NCBI GenBank assembly: GCA_027578815.1
Contig: JANBTH010000529.1
Span: 1-15,397 of the forward strand
From: Coemansia sp. RSA 1804
Taxonomy: Eukaryota > Kickxellomycota > Kickxellomycetes > Kickxellales > Kickxellaceae
Length of the DNA: 15,397 nucleotides
Direction: 5' to 3'
Shown: positions 1 through 8,195 of the stretch, one piece after another
Position numbering within the stretch: position 1 is the stretch's first letter
Layout of the letters: every line of letters starts with the position of its first letter
Notes under the pieces: generated by a model
The model's database searches: none
Seen by the model: the letters and a program-made list of their open reading frames with translations, nothing else
What the model was told of the DNA's origin: nothing
Program-made: the position numbers and the translations under genes

Positions 1-278
1 GCCATGTGAGCCGGCGGTGTATCAGGCTCCTCCTGATCGCCCTTCACGAGTGCTGCGGAAACGCTTGTTGATATTTGCTGTGGCTGAGAGTCTGAGGACG
101 GTTTCGGCAACGGTGTCCCCTCTGCAGCCGTTGCTAATGCTGTTGGTTTTGCTGGTGTTGTTGTGGCTGACAGCCGTTTGGGCATGCGAATTGGTGGGCC
201 ATTCGTCTTTGAATCGAGCGCCAAATTCTCGAACCGCTTGATGAGGTCCGACGTGCGACCTTCGCCAACCTTTGACAT
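1..278 (-). CDS. N-terminal part of an unrecognised protein, cut by the left window edge
   Basis: Read on the minus strand, an ATG at 278-276 opens a frame that stays open for 92 codons to the window edge, so the stop lies outside. It starts MSKVGEGRTSDLIKRFENLA, a short charged segment likely to be an amphipathic helix. It then becomes rich in Pro, Ser, Thr, Ala and Gln, as in a disordered linker. The ATG has a good fungal context (AAA directly before it), and the upstream minus-strand DNA turns T- and A-rich, as in a 5' UTR. The opposite strand and the other minus frame are also open here, but their translations are hydrophobic or erratic and run into homopolymers. Similar N-termini occur in fungal signalling or scaffold proteins, but I do not recognise the family and assign no function. 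It is divergent from the exchanger gene to its right. Confidence 0.6.
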   Translation of the reverse strand, partial: MSKVGEGRTSDLIKRFENLALDSKTNGPPIRMPKRLSATTTPAKPTALATAAEGTPLPKPSSDSQPQQISTSVSAALVKGDQEEPDTPPAHM

Positions 279-1742
279 TTTGGCTCCGCGCAGGAAAAAA
301 AGAGAAAGAAAAGCTAATTAATACAAAAAAAGAAGGAAAAAGAAGAAAATAGAGAGAGAACAAAAATGGAAATTAAAAACTAGTGTAGTAAAAAGCCATG
401 AAAATAATAATAATAATAAATGAACTGGGGAAAGCGAATTGTGGAAGAGGAATAAAAAATGGTGGCAACTGCCTACTTTAGCGCAAGTCTTGGCTTGCTC
501 CTCATGTTCTCCCCCCTCTTCCCTTGCTTTTGAAGAAGGTTAAGAAGAGCACGCTGTGCTACCAGCCAGCCTTCAATTGCCTCCAAGAGGAGGATATTGT
601 TTCTTTGTTGCCTTTTCTACTCTGTGTTCAATCGCTCTTTTGCGCACAATGGGGGTTGTCGTGTTTAATGGCTTTCTTTGAGCCTTTTCGTATTATTAGG
701 CTGTCTTCTAGAAATCCACAAAAGCGCAAACGTCATTTCGTCTGGCAAGGCCTCTAAAAAACAGCAAGGATTACGCAATCACCTCAAATCAGATCAGGAT
801 TCTTCGATAGATGTAACATGATGTATGTGTATCTTGTTTTGCTTTTCTTTCTTTTTTTTGAAGTTGCTTTTTGGATAAAAAAAAATGCTGGCAGTAGAGA
901 AGATGCCTGCCTGCATTGAGCAGAGGAAAATGAGGCCCTCCTCTTCTCATACAGTCATGGCAATTGGAGCAGCAAACAATTGAATTGCTGCTACTGTTGT
1001 TGTTTATTTCTGGAGTGCATGCAGACTAACGACGTCAGGGCAGCTTCTACGCGCAGCCAACGCTCATCTGACTGTGGACTATGTTTTTCGGCTAGATTTC
1101 TGGCACTACGCATGGTATGCAGAATCTTTCTGGATGTTGGATGGTGGCAGTCAACCTGTTTTATGAGGAGAAAGGACCTTGTTTTCTTTCCTTCTTTTTG
1201 CGTCGGTAGGCATCGCCGTCTTTCTGGCAATTTTTTACACCACGCCTCATGGCCATTCACATGGAGATGGAAGGCACAGAAAGAAAGACTAAAGTCTGTT
1301 TTTTTTATTTCTGTTAAAGTCACCAAAACATTTCCTCATCTTTTTTTTGCTGCAAAGAGGAAACAGCGGCTCTTGGCACATCCAGTTGTTTTTCTTTTGG
1401 GAGGCAATTCGGGGGGAATGGATTGGGGGAGGCTTTGAACCGTCCTGCAGTAGAAGCTTCTAATGGAAGACTTCTGTAAAGAAAAAACAACAACTATTTT
1501 TTATTTCCAGTTTGTGGATGTGCGTCGAACTGCGCTCTTCCATCGTCCCTTCTTATAAAGGTTGGAACTCCTCATCTGTTGCGAAGCCAGAAACCCAAAA
1601 ACATTCCATCTCCATTGCCTGCATCCCACCCACCTTCTATCTTCATACACCCCCTTTTCTCCTCTATCTTTTTTTGACAACATCTTGCTTGACGCTTCCT
1701 CTTTTTTCTTATTAAACGCGTGGCACATCGACCTACCTCTCA
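279..1742. other. Intergenic region between divergent genes
   Basis: This 1.46-kb spacer separates the minus-strand partial gene from the plus-strand exchanger and should hold both promoters. It has many T and A runs, for example around 844-890 and 1295-1350, and a short AAT run near 404-420. Open frames at 524-757 and 980-1438 translate to Cys/Phe-rich strings read from T-rich tracts, with no domain seen. I see no RNA gene. The last 150 bases are pyrimidine-rich and lack ATG, as expected of a 5' leader. Confidence 0.6.
1554..1560 (+). promoter_or_regulatory. TATA box of the cation/H+ exchanger gene
   Basis: TATAAAG lies about 185 bases before the exchanger ATG. From here to 1743 there is no other ATG and the sequence is C/T-rich, which fits a transcription start roughly 30-60 bases downstream and a scanning leader. 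This is a motif match plus position; no other promoter element was identified. Confidence 0.5.
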
Positions 1743-3461
1743 ATGCCAAACATCTTTAAGAGAATTCTCCGACGGGACTCGCCTCCCACGCCGCTGCATT
1801 CGCCCCAAGCGACCCAGTTCGAAGGCAGCGGCATCAGGAGCAGCTCAGATATCCCAGATCCAATCACTGAGCGCAGACGTTCCAGCAAGCACTGGGGCCC
1901 ACGTGCCGCCAACTATGCCAATCGCGCTGCTCGGCGCTCAACAGACTCGAGAAGACAAACGAGCACTAGCGCAACATCGTCGGCAGAAAACACGGGCAAA
2001 ACAAGACCAGCAGGACTAAAAGACCCGCTGCTAATTCTCCGCCGCTCGGTGTTTGCCAGCTGGATTAACGTGCTCCTTGTCCTGGTCCCTGTAGGAATCG
2101 CTTCCCATCCGGCGCATTTCCCGGACGTGGCTGTCTTCATCATTAACTTTTTCGCAATCATTCCCCTGGCAAAGCTTCTGGGCTACGCGACCGAGCAGCT
2201 GGCCCTGCATCTTGGCGACGCCGTTGGCGGGCTTTTGAACGCTACCTTTGGTAATGCGGTTGAGCTTTTGGTTGGTATCCTTGCGCTGGTCAAGGGCGAG
2301 ATTGAGATTGTGCAGACCTCGCTTGTGGGCTCTATTCTGAGCAACCTGCTCTTGGTTGGCGGCTGCTGCTTCTTCTTTGGCGGCATCAAGAACAACGAGC
2401 AGGTGTTCAACTCGCATGCGGCACAGTCCTACGGCTCACTGCTGGCCATGGCTATTCTGGCCACTTTGCTGCCTGCTGCATACAACTCGCTCAACGCAAA
2501 GGACGCGGAGCTTAAGAGCGGCACGCTGACCATGTCCCACGTCACTGCCATCTTCCTCCTAATCATATACATTGCGTATCTGTTCTTCCAGCTCAAAACC
2601 CACACCAATCTGTTTTCGGCCGTTCCGCTGGAGGAGCGCAGAGAGGCTGCAAGGAAGCCCAGCGATAATGAGCCAACTGCCGAGGAGGAAAGCAGCGGCG
2701 GTGCCAGCAATGCTGACCGCACACGCGCTGCATCCAACGAAGAGCTGATGACCCAGAGCCCCCAGGATATCACGATTGGCGTAACACCGGCTCACTCGCA
2801 GACAGCAGCAACGTCGACGGCCGAGCTTGTCAAAAACAACGCCGATATTGTTGAGGAAGCCAAGGAGCCCGTCAGCGAGGAGGCTGTTCTCGATACAAAG
2901 ACTGAGCAGACGGAAAAGGACAACAATGCCGACGATGAGGAGGATGAGGAAGAAGTCGAGCTGACTATCTTGGCATCCATGGCCTTGCTGGCAATTGTGA
3001 CAGGACTGACCGGCGTTTGCGCCGAATTCCTCGTTGACTCCATTGATGGCCTGACAGACAAGTGGAACCTGTCGCCGTCGTTTGTCGGTATGGTTCTTTT
3101 GCCCATTGTTGGCAATGCAGCTGAGCATGTCACGGCCGTTACCGTTGCTATTCGCAATAAGATGGATCTGGCCATGGGTGTGGCTGTTGGCTCCAGCATC
3201 CAGATTGCGCTCTTTGTCCTGCCGCTCCTGTGCATTCTGGGCTGGATCATCGACAAGCCGATGACCATCTACTTTAGCCCCTTCACGACCGTTGTTCTGT
3301 TTGTCACTGTCCTGCTTGTCAACTACATTATTGGTGATGGGCGAACAAACTGGCTTGAGGGGCTGGTACTCATTATTGCATATATCATTGTTGGCGTAGC
3401 ATACTTCCTTTATCCAAAGGACATGGACACCACCTCTTCCTCGCTTGGCTCCTCTGGATAA
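1743..3461 (+). CDS. Vacuolar Ca2+/H+ (cation/proton) exchanger, CAX/VCX1 family
   Basis: This 572-residue membrane protein has no visible intron. CAX exchangers drive Ca2+ (or Mn2+) into the vacuole in exchange for protons. Both family repeats are present: GNAVELLVGI at residues 170-179 and GNAAEHVTAV at 457-466, which carry the acidic residues of the transport site. The companion segments are near 195-206 and 483-494 (GSSIQIALFVLP). About eleven hydrophobic segments lie at 103-285 and 407-556. The protein is longer than yeast Vcx1 (about 410 residues). The extra length is a basic, Ser-rich tail of about 95 residues and a hydrophilic central loop at about 286-406 ending in the acidic run DEEDEEEVE. 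ATG 1743 is the first ATG after the TATA box. The tail holds four RRx(S/T) motifs. Family assignment is secure; the ion and exact membrane are inferred from relatives. Confidence 0.93.
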   Translation: MPNIFKRILRRDSPPTPLHSPQATQFEGSGIRSSSDIPDPITERRRSSKHWGPRAANYANRAARRSTDSRRQTSTSATSSAENTGKTRPAGLKDPLLILRRSVFASWINVLLVLVPVGIASHPAHFPDVAVFIINFFAIIPLAKLLGYATEQLALHLGDAVGGLLNATFGNAVELLVGILALVKGEIEIVQTSLVGSILSNLLLVGGCCFFFGGIKNNEQVFNSHAAQSYGSLLAMAILATLLPAAYNSLNAKDAELKSGTLTMSHVTAIFLLIIYIAYLFFQLKTHTNLFSAVPLEERREAARKPSDNEPTAEEESSGGASNADRTRAASNEELMTQSPQDITIGVTPAHSQTAATSTAELVKNNADIVEEAKEPVSEEAVLDTKTEQTEKDNNADDEEDEEEVELTILASMALLAIVTGLTGVCAEFLVDSIDGLTDKWNLSPSFVGMVLLPIVGNAAEHVTAVTVAIRNKMDLAMGVAVGSSIQIALFVLPLLCILGWIIDKPMTIYFSPFTTVVLFVTVLLVNYIIGDGRTNWLEGLVLIIAYIIVGVAYFLYPKDMDTTSSSLGSSG

Positions 3462-4381
3462 CACGCCATGCTATGCTGTTGTTTCTTGTTTGTTTCAATT
3501 GGCATTTAGTGTCTAATGTTTAATGTTTATTTCTCTTAATTCTAGTCTTTTTACTCTTTATTCAAGGTATATAATGAAATCCCCTTTTCTATCCTTAAAA
3601 TGCACTTGATCGCTGAATGGCACTGCTGATGAATTATTTAGAGCCTCATTTAATTGCTCTGCACAAAAAGAAAGTGCCACCAGGCTTGAAGGTGGTGGGA
3701 ATGAGCGCCACATGTCCTGTGATATACTAAAATGTCTAGAGGCGTGAAATGTTGTATAGCAAAAAAAGAATTAAAGAACTAAGCGGGTAAATCAATATGC
3801 AATACATCGTATTAGCGGCGATCGCCTATTTCATTTTAACATGATCTTTTTTCACGATGTGTCCGTTGTTTGTTTGCTAGTTGTATTTAATAAAAGATTA
3901 ATTATAGTCTAGTGTAATCGATACATTAAAAGGCCAAGAGTTTGGAAAGGAAATACATAACACTACACTAACACATGTAGCTGCATGCAAGTGTGGCTTG
4001 AAAATACCAAGAAATGGATGCATGGTGTTGCCTCCTTGCTTAATTGCTGTTGTCTTTGCTATTGTTATTGTTGTTGGCAACATCAATTTCTGTACGTGCA
4101 CAACACATATGTTGAACATGAAAAAGGACAAAAAGAAAAGCTGCCATTGCCGGTACTTTTATTCCACGATCGTCTCCCGCAAAAATAATCAAATGCCTCA
4201 TCCTTTATTATGCTTACCCCATTTTGTCTTTTTTCGCATTCTATTCGGCTGGTTTGAGATCTTTTGCACTAGCTCTTAACCCTATCACACGGTTGGGTCT
4301 TTTTTCACACACGGGCAGTTTTCTTTACCCGACTTTCCATAGATTGGTTTGACAACAACAATGCCAATTTTATTAGCATTC

Positions 4382-4400
4382 GCTCATGGAACCCATGAGC
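4382..4400. repeat. Perfect 8-bp inverted repeat upstream of OPT gene
   Basis: GCTCATGG and CCATGAGC are separated by AAC and form a perfect dyad, about 430 bases before the transporter ATG. The size and symmetry suit a dimeric transcription factor site, but no known factor is recognised and a chance palindrome is possible. Confidence 0.35.
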
Positions 4401-4437
4401 AACATTTATTGCAAAAACGCCTCCTTCACTTGACGCT

Positions 4438-4450
4438 TTATCTTATCTCT
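4438..4450 (-). promoter_or_regulatory. Paired GATA-type sites upstream of OPT gene
   Basis: TTATCTTATCTCT on the plus strand reads AGAGATAAGATAA on the minus strand: two adjoining GATAA cores, about 380 bases before the ATG. Another TTATC is at 4670-4674. Fungal GATA factors (AreA/Gln3 type) control genes for nitrogen scavenging, including peptide uptake, so the location makes sense. Such short motifs are common in AT-rich DNA, so this is suggestive only. Confidence 0.35.
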
Positions 4451-4826
4451 TGTTTGTTGAAAAAGGAAAGCTTAGCTGTATTGTCCATCCCCTCATTCCT
4501 TACTCTTTGGCTTCTCCCAACATTTGGCATTTCAATTATACCTTTGTTCAGACTTTCTTGGCTCTGATTGATCACACCAAAACCTCTTTTGTTTTTTGTT
4601 GCAGTCTTCAACTTTCTAATTTTATTTTCCTTATTCATATTGCTTCAAGTCGAAAATAGTGTAACGAGATTATCTTTTTTTGTCATGACCTCTAGTCAAT
4701 AAATATCTGTATTTATATCGTTACTGTTGAATGTTGTGTTTTCTTGCTATTCCGCTTGCAATTGAATCTCGTATATTTCTTATCGTGTATTCTTCACTGT
4801 AATAAACAAATAAAAAACAAAAAGAT

Positions 4827-7076
4827 ATGCCTGATATTGAAAGTGTTCCAGGTAGCCCTCAGCAGCAGCACCAGGAATCCCACCCAATGGATTCGAGTGA
4901 GGATAGCTACAACGGCATATATGATGAGGAGAAGCACGCCAACAAAAAAGCAACATACGCAGACGAAACGGAGACAGAGGAGGACTCTCCCTTTGAGATG
5001 GTTCGTGCTGCCGTATCTAACAAGGACAACCCCGACCTTCCGTGTCTTACATTCCGCTCGTGGATTCTGGGCATTATTTTTGCCGTTGCTCTGGCCTTTG
5101 TCAACCAGTTCTACTGGTTTCGCGAAAACTCGATTGTCCTCAACGGCTATGTAGTTCAGCTGCTCTCTTTTCCTGTTGGCTACGTTATGGCGCTTGTCTT
5201 GCCCAAGAGAAAGTTCAACACGTTTGGCTGGAAATGGTCGCTTAACCCAGGCCCATTTAACATCAAAGAGCATGTAATAATATCGATATTCGCGGGAGCT
5301 AGTGCCGGCACAGCCTTTGGCATTGATGTTGTGACGATCAAGCGGATGTGGTACAAGTCAGACATGGGCTTTGGTCCTTCCATTCTTTTTATTCTGACTT
5401 CGCAGATAATGGGCTACAGCTTTGCAGGCTTCTCGCGTCGATTCCTAGTTTATCCGGCAGCAATGATCTGGCCAGCGAGTCTTGTCAGCGTCGCTCTCTT
5501 TCGCACGTTTCATGAGCTTCAAAGCATTGGCGGAAGGTTTTCACGCACACAAGTCTTTTGGATGTGCTTTGCCGGGAGTTTTCTCTGGTACTTTATTCCT
5601 GGCGTTATTTTCCCTGCCCTCAGCTTCTTGGCGGTTCTTTGTTTCATTGCACCAAACAACATATACGCCAATCAGCTCGGTGATGCATTTAATGGCGTTG
5701 GCATGCTCAACTTTACGCTCGACTGGTCGTATATTTCGTCTTCATACACGCTGTCGCCTATTGCCATTCCTTGGGTTTACGCATGCAATGTGTTTGCTGG
5801 CTTTGTCATGGTCATGTGGATTGCTGTTCCCATCGGATACTACCAAAATACATGGGGCACACAGAACATGCCAATGTACACCGCCACACTTTATCAGACT
5901 AACGGCTCCGTATTTGAGATTGACCGAGTGATGACGCCCAACAAGATGCTTGATGTTGAAAAATACGCCAGCCACGGTCCTCTACGCATGACTTACACCT
6001 TTGGTATGACCTATGGCCTTGGATTTGCGAGTCTTCTCAACCTCCTCACATACGTTGCCCTTTACTACGGAAAGGACATTATCAAACGGGTCCGCCAGAC
6101 TCGTGAGATGGACGATGACATCCACATGAAGCTTATGCGCAAGTACAAGGAAGTTCCACTGTGGTGGTACGCAATGACCTTTATTATCACATTTGTTCTT
6201 TCCATTGTCACTTGTCAGGTGTACCATTTAATGCCGTGGTATTGGGTTGTCCTTGCGACATTCATTCCGTTCATCTTTACTATTCCAATTGGCATTGTGC
6301 AGGCGCTGTCAAACCAACAGCCAGGTCTCAATATTATCACTGAGTTTATAATTGGATACGGGCGACCTGGGGATCCAATTGCCAATGTGACATTCAAAGT
6401 ATACGGCTATATCACAATGGTTCAAGCGCTGTCACTTGTTGCCGACCAAAAGCTTGGTCATTATATGAAGATTCCACCACGGCACTTGTTTATAGCCCAG
6501 CTTGTAGGAACTATTGTCTGCTCTTTTGTCCAGCTGGGAGTTGCGTTTTGGCTGATGAGCTCGATAGATAACATTTGTACGGAAAAAGGATATCCCTTCA
6601 CATGTATCCAGGCCAACACATTTTTCTCGGCATCAGTCATCTGGGGCCTGGTTGGACCCGGCCGCATGTTTGGCTCGGAGAGTCCGTACCATCCGATGCT
6701 TTATTTGTTTATTCTTGGCATTTTCCTCCCTATCCCGTTCTGGCTGCTAACAAAAAAGTTTCCCAACAGCTGGGTCAAGCACATCCACACACCGCTTTTC
6801 TTTATTGCCTATGGATACATGCCTCCCGCCCCATCCCACGTATACACAAACTGGTTTATTGGCTGCTTCTTCTTTAACTATCTATGGCACAAGTACCGCA
6901 ACCAGCAATGGACTCGCTACGCGTTTGCGCTCTCTGCCGGACTCGATTGTGGGCTTGCCATCTCTGGAGTCCTCACATATTTTATTTTTATGAATGTAAA
7001 GATTCCTACCTGGTGGGGGTCCAATACGCACCACTGCCCTTTGGCTGCAAGCGGCATACAGCAAGCTCGTAGCTAA
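4827..7076 (+). CDS. Oligopeptide transporter, OPT family (copy 1)
   Basis: This 749-residue polytopic membrane protein would import small peptides (commonly tetra- or pentapeptides) or related substrates with protons across the plasma membrane. After a hydrophilic N-terminus of about 75 residues rich in Gln, Asp and Glu, the membrane domain starts at FRSWILG and continues with 12 or more hydrophobic segments to the end. Two OPT hallmarks are clear: NPGPF at residues 140-144 and KIPPR at 548-552. The length is usual for fungal OPTs of the isp4 type. The ATG is the first in frame; an in-frame TAA lies eight codons upstream. There is no intron. A close relative on the same strand begins 4.3 kb downstream. 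The two match collinearly from just before the membrane domain to near the C-terminus, and share AGCTTTAATTGA just after the stop (7079-7090). Specific substrate unknown. Confidence 0.95.
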   Translation: MPDIESVPGSPQQQHQESHPMDSSEDSYNGIYDEEKHANKKATYADETETEEDSPFEMVRAAVSNKDNPDLPCLTFRSWILGIIFAVALAFVNQFYWFRENSIVLNGYVVQLLSFPVGYVMALVLPKRKFNTFGWKWSLNPGPFNIKEHVIISIFAGASAGTAFGIDVVTIKRMWYKSDMGFGPSILFILTSQIMGYSFAGFSRRFLVYPAAMIWPASLVSVALFRTFHELQSIGGRFSRTQVFWMCFAGSFLWYFIPGVIFPALSFLAVLCFIAPNNIYANQLGDAFNGVGMLNFTLDWSYISSSYTLSPIAIPWVYACNVFAGFVMVMWIAVPIGYYQNTWGTQNMPMYTATLYQTNGSVFEIDRVMTPNKMLDVEKYASHGPLRMTYTFGMTYGLGFASLLNLLTYVALYYGKDIIKRVRQTREMDDDIHMKLMRKYKEVPLWWYAMTFIITFVLSIVTCQVYHLMPWYWVVLATFIPFIFTIPIGIVQALSNQQPGLNIITEFIIGYGRPGDPIANVTFKVYGYITMVQALSLVADQKLGHYMKIPPRHLFIAQLVGTIVCSFVQLGVAFWLMSSIDNICTEKGYPFTCIQANTFFSASVIWGLVGPGRMFGSESPYHPMLYLFILGIFLPIPFWLLTKKFPNSWVKHIHTPLFFIAYGYMPPAPSHVYTNWFIGCFFFNYLWHKYRNQQWTRYAFALSAGLDCGLAISGVLTYFIFMNVKIPTWWGSNTHHCPLAASGIQQARS

Positions 7077-7353
7077 TAAGCTTTAATTGATAGTATAGGC
7101 TTATTTCTGTTAACACGATTGCTTAATTCAATTGACTAATATTTAGCGAGAGCCTTCCGAGTTTTTTTTTGATATGATGTGGGGTATGAAACAGACCTCA
7201 CACGGGTAAAAAAATAATATTTATTTATTAAATAATTTGAGAGAAAAATAGACAAAGGAAAGTCCTTCAGGATTGTTGGCTTAATGTCTACACACCCTGA
7301 TTTCAGATTAAACAGGTGAAGCCAGTCAACCGGAAAAGTTGTTTATTGTCCTA

Positions 7354-7586
7354 TATTGTAGACTTCTGGCTATATAATTTTTCTTTTTAATAAATTCCTA
7401 TTCCAAAACTCCCTAAGGAAGACTTCTTCTTCAATAATGAATATCGGTGCTTTTTATAGCTACCGATCATCTACTATTAAAAAGAATACACTACTAAAGA
7501 ATCATATCCTATTAGAAAAATGCTATTCGCGATGGTATGAGATGTTAACATTTGATGCAAAGGTTAACATCTCATACGTCATCATA
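7354..7586 (+). mobile_element. Short non-autonomous mobile element, copy 1 (intergenic)
   Basis: This 233-bp unit aligns along its length with the insertion at 9701-9946. Both start TAT(T/C)GTAGACTT, share TGAATATCGGTGCTTTT, share ATTAAAAAGAATACA and end ACGTCATCATA. The ends are only weak inverted repeats of each other (TATTGTAGAC against TATGATGACG). The flanks TTGTCCTA (7346-7353) and ACATCCTA (7587-7594) agree at 5 of 8 positions and could be a decayed 8-bp target duplication. It has no coding capacity. It carries AATAAA at 7389-7394 and a strong hairpin near its right end. This fits a MITE-like element; the superfamily is unknown. Orientation is given relative to the other copy. Confidence 0.65.
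7535..7577. repeat. Hairpin near the right end of element copy 1
   Basis: GTATGAGATGTTAAC (7535-7549) is the exact reverse complement of GTTAACATCTCATAC (7563-7577). The 13-base loop can pair further as TTTG/CAAA around ATG, with one A-G mismatch. The outer GATG (7531-7534) and CATC (7580-7583) extend the symmetry with a two-base bulge. Confidence 0.8.
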
Positions 7587-7925
7587 ACATCCTATCTTCT
7601 TTTCAAAACAGTGCTTTACAATCTCTCTGAAAACATATTTTTAAAGCAGGAGTTCCAAACTACCACCATTGTGGTTCCTCATAAAATTTTTGTTTATTTG
7701 TATGATTCCAATCCGCAGATAGTTGGGGCTCTAGATGTAGACCCAACATACCTGTAATAATAAATCATCTTTTTGGATAAAAAAAGACAGGGAAAACCTT
7801 CTGTTTGTGATGCGGGAGCAGGGTAAAACCCTTTCCCATTTTACCTCTTCTCCTTATTGCATCACCTCTCATTTAACGCCCTGATCTATATCTTGATTAC
7901 AAGGGCCCATGATATATCAATGCAT

Positions 7926-8045
7926 AATCAATCACATCTTATTTGGAAAAAATCAATCACATCTTGTTTGGAAAAAAATCAATCACGGCTTATTTGGAAA
8001 AAATCAATCACGGCTTATTTGGAAAAATCAATCACCTCTTATTTT
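7926..8045. repeat. Minisatellite of about five 24-26 bp units
   Basis: Units begin AATCAATCAC and end TTTGGAAAA, at 7926-7950, 7951-7976, 7977-8001, 8002-8025 and a partial unit 8026-8045. Units 1-2 read CACATCTT and units 3-4 read CACGGCTT, so pairs of neighbours are most alike, as expected of stepwise tandem duplication. Length changes fall in the A-run. There are no unique spacers, so this is not CRISPR-like. It lies 150 bases before the kinase ATG. Confidence 0.9.
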
Positions 8046-8195
8046 CTTTAAGCAATTGTTTTTAATACAAATAATGCAAAAATATATAACTAATATATAT
8101 TGAAGTTTTACATTCTAAAGAAAATTTATTTCACATAACCAACTTCTCATTTTGTTTGTATTCACGGCAACTCTTTATATACAAAATCTCTTCAA

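Larger units (their letters stand above)
3462..4826. other. Intergenic region upstream of the first OPT gene
   Basis: This 1.36-kb AT-rich spacer holds the 3' end of the exchanger transcript and the promoter of the first transporter. No AATAAA lies close to the exchanger stop; one at 3889-3894 is about 430 bases away. Open frames at 3898-4279 and 4349-4659 look like chance. Near the right end an AT-rich TATA-like stretch (about 4698-4720) and a 24-codon upstream reading frame (4731-4802) precede the transporter ATG. I saw no RNA gene or mobile element. Confidence 0.55.
7077..8195. other. Spacer between OPT copy 1 and the kinase gene, repeat-rich
   Basis: This 1.1-kb AT-rich spacer contains mobile element copy 1 and a 25-bp tandem array, entered separately. 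Around 7215-7245 is an AT-only imperfect palindrome that may belong to the OPT transcript end; no AATAAA lies near the stop. The stretch 7587-7925 resembles nothing I recognise. The frame through 7437-7757 starts inside the element and is not a credible gene. TATATA at 8176-8181 is only about 15 bases before the kinase ATG, so it is either unused or implies a very short leader. Confidence 0.5.

Noticed and set aside
524..757. 77-codon frame in the left spacer
   Set aside because: It is short, lacks an ATG at the start and has a Cys/Leu/Phe-rich chance-like translation.
980..1438. 152-codon frame upstream of the exchanger
   Set aside because: It has no ATG at its beginning (TTG), reads through T-runs into Phe-rich strings, and shows no domain.
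2559..3464. 301-codon antisense frame across the exchanger
   Set aside because: It is a shadow of the well-supported exchanger on the other strand, with an erratic Cys/Asn-rich translation.
4477..4604. 5'-UTR intron of OPT copy 1 (acceptor TTGTTGCAG ending at 4604, branch-like CTGAT)
   Set aside because: The acceptor looks good, but no convincing donor was found upstream; it cannot be settled without transcript data.
7437..7757. 106-codon frame in the spacer
   Set aside because: The first half is element copy 1 read through; the remainder has no recognisable domain and the base composition is that of spacer DNA.
7926..8045. CRISPR-like array
   Set aside because: Units are contiguous and similar along their whole length, with no unique spacers, in a eukaryotic spacer.
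7857..8103. Two overlapping 64-codon frames with repeated NQSHLIWKK
   Set aside because: They are translations of the minisatellite in two frames, not protein repeats under selection.
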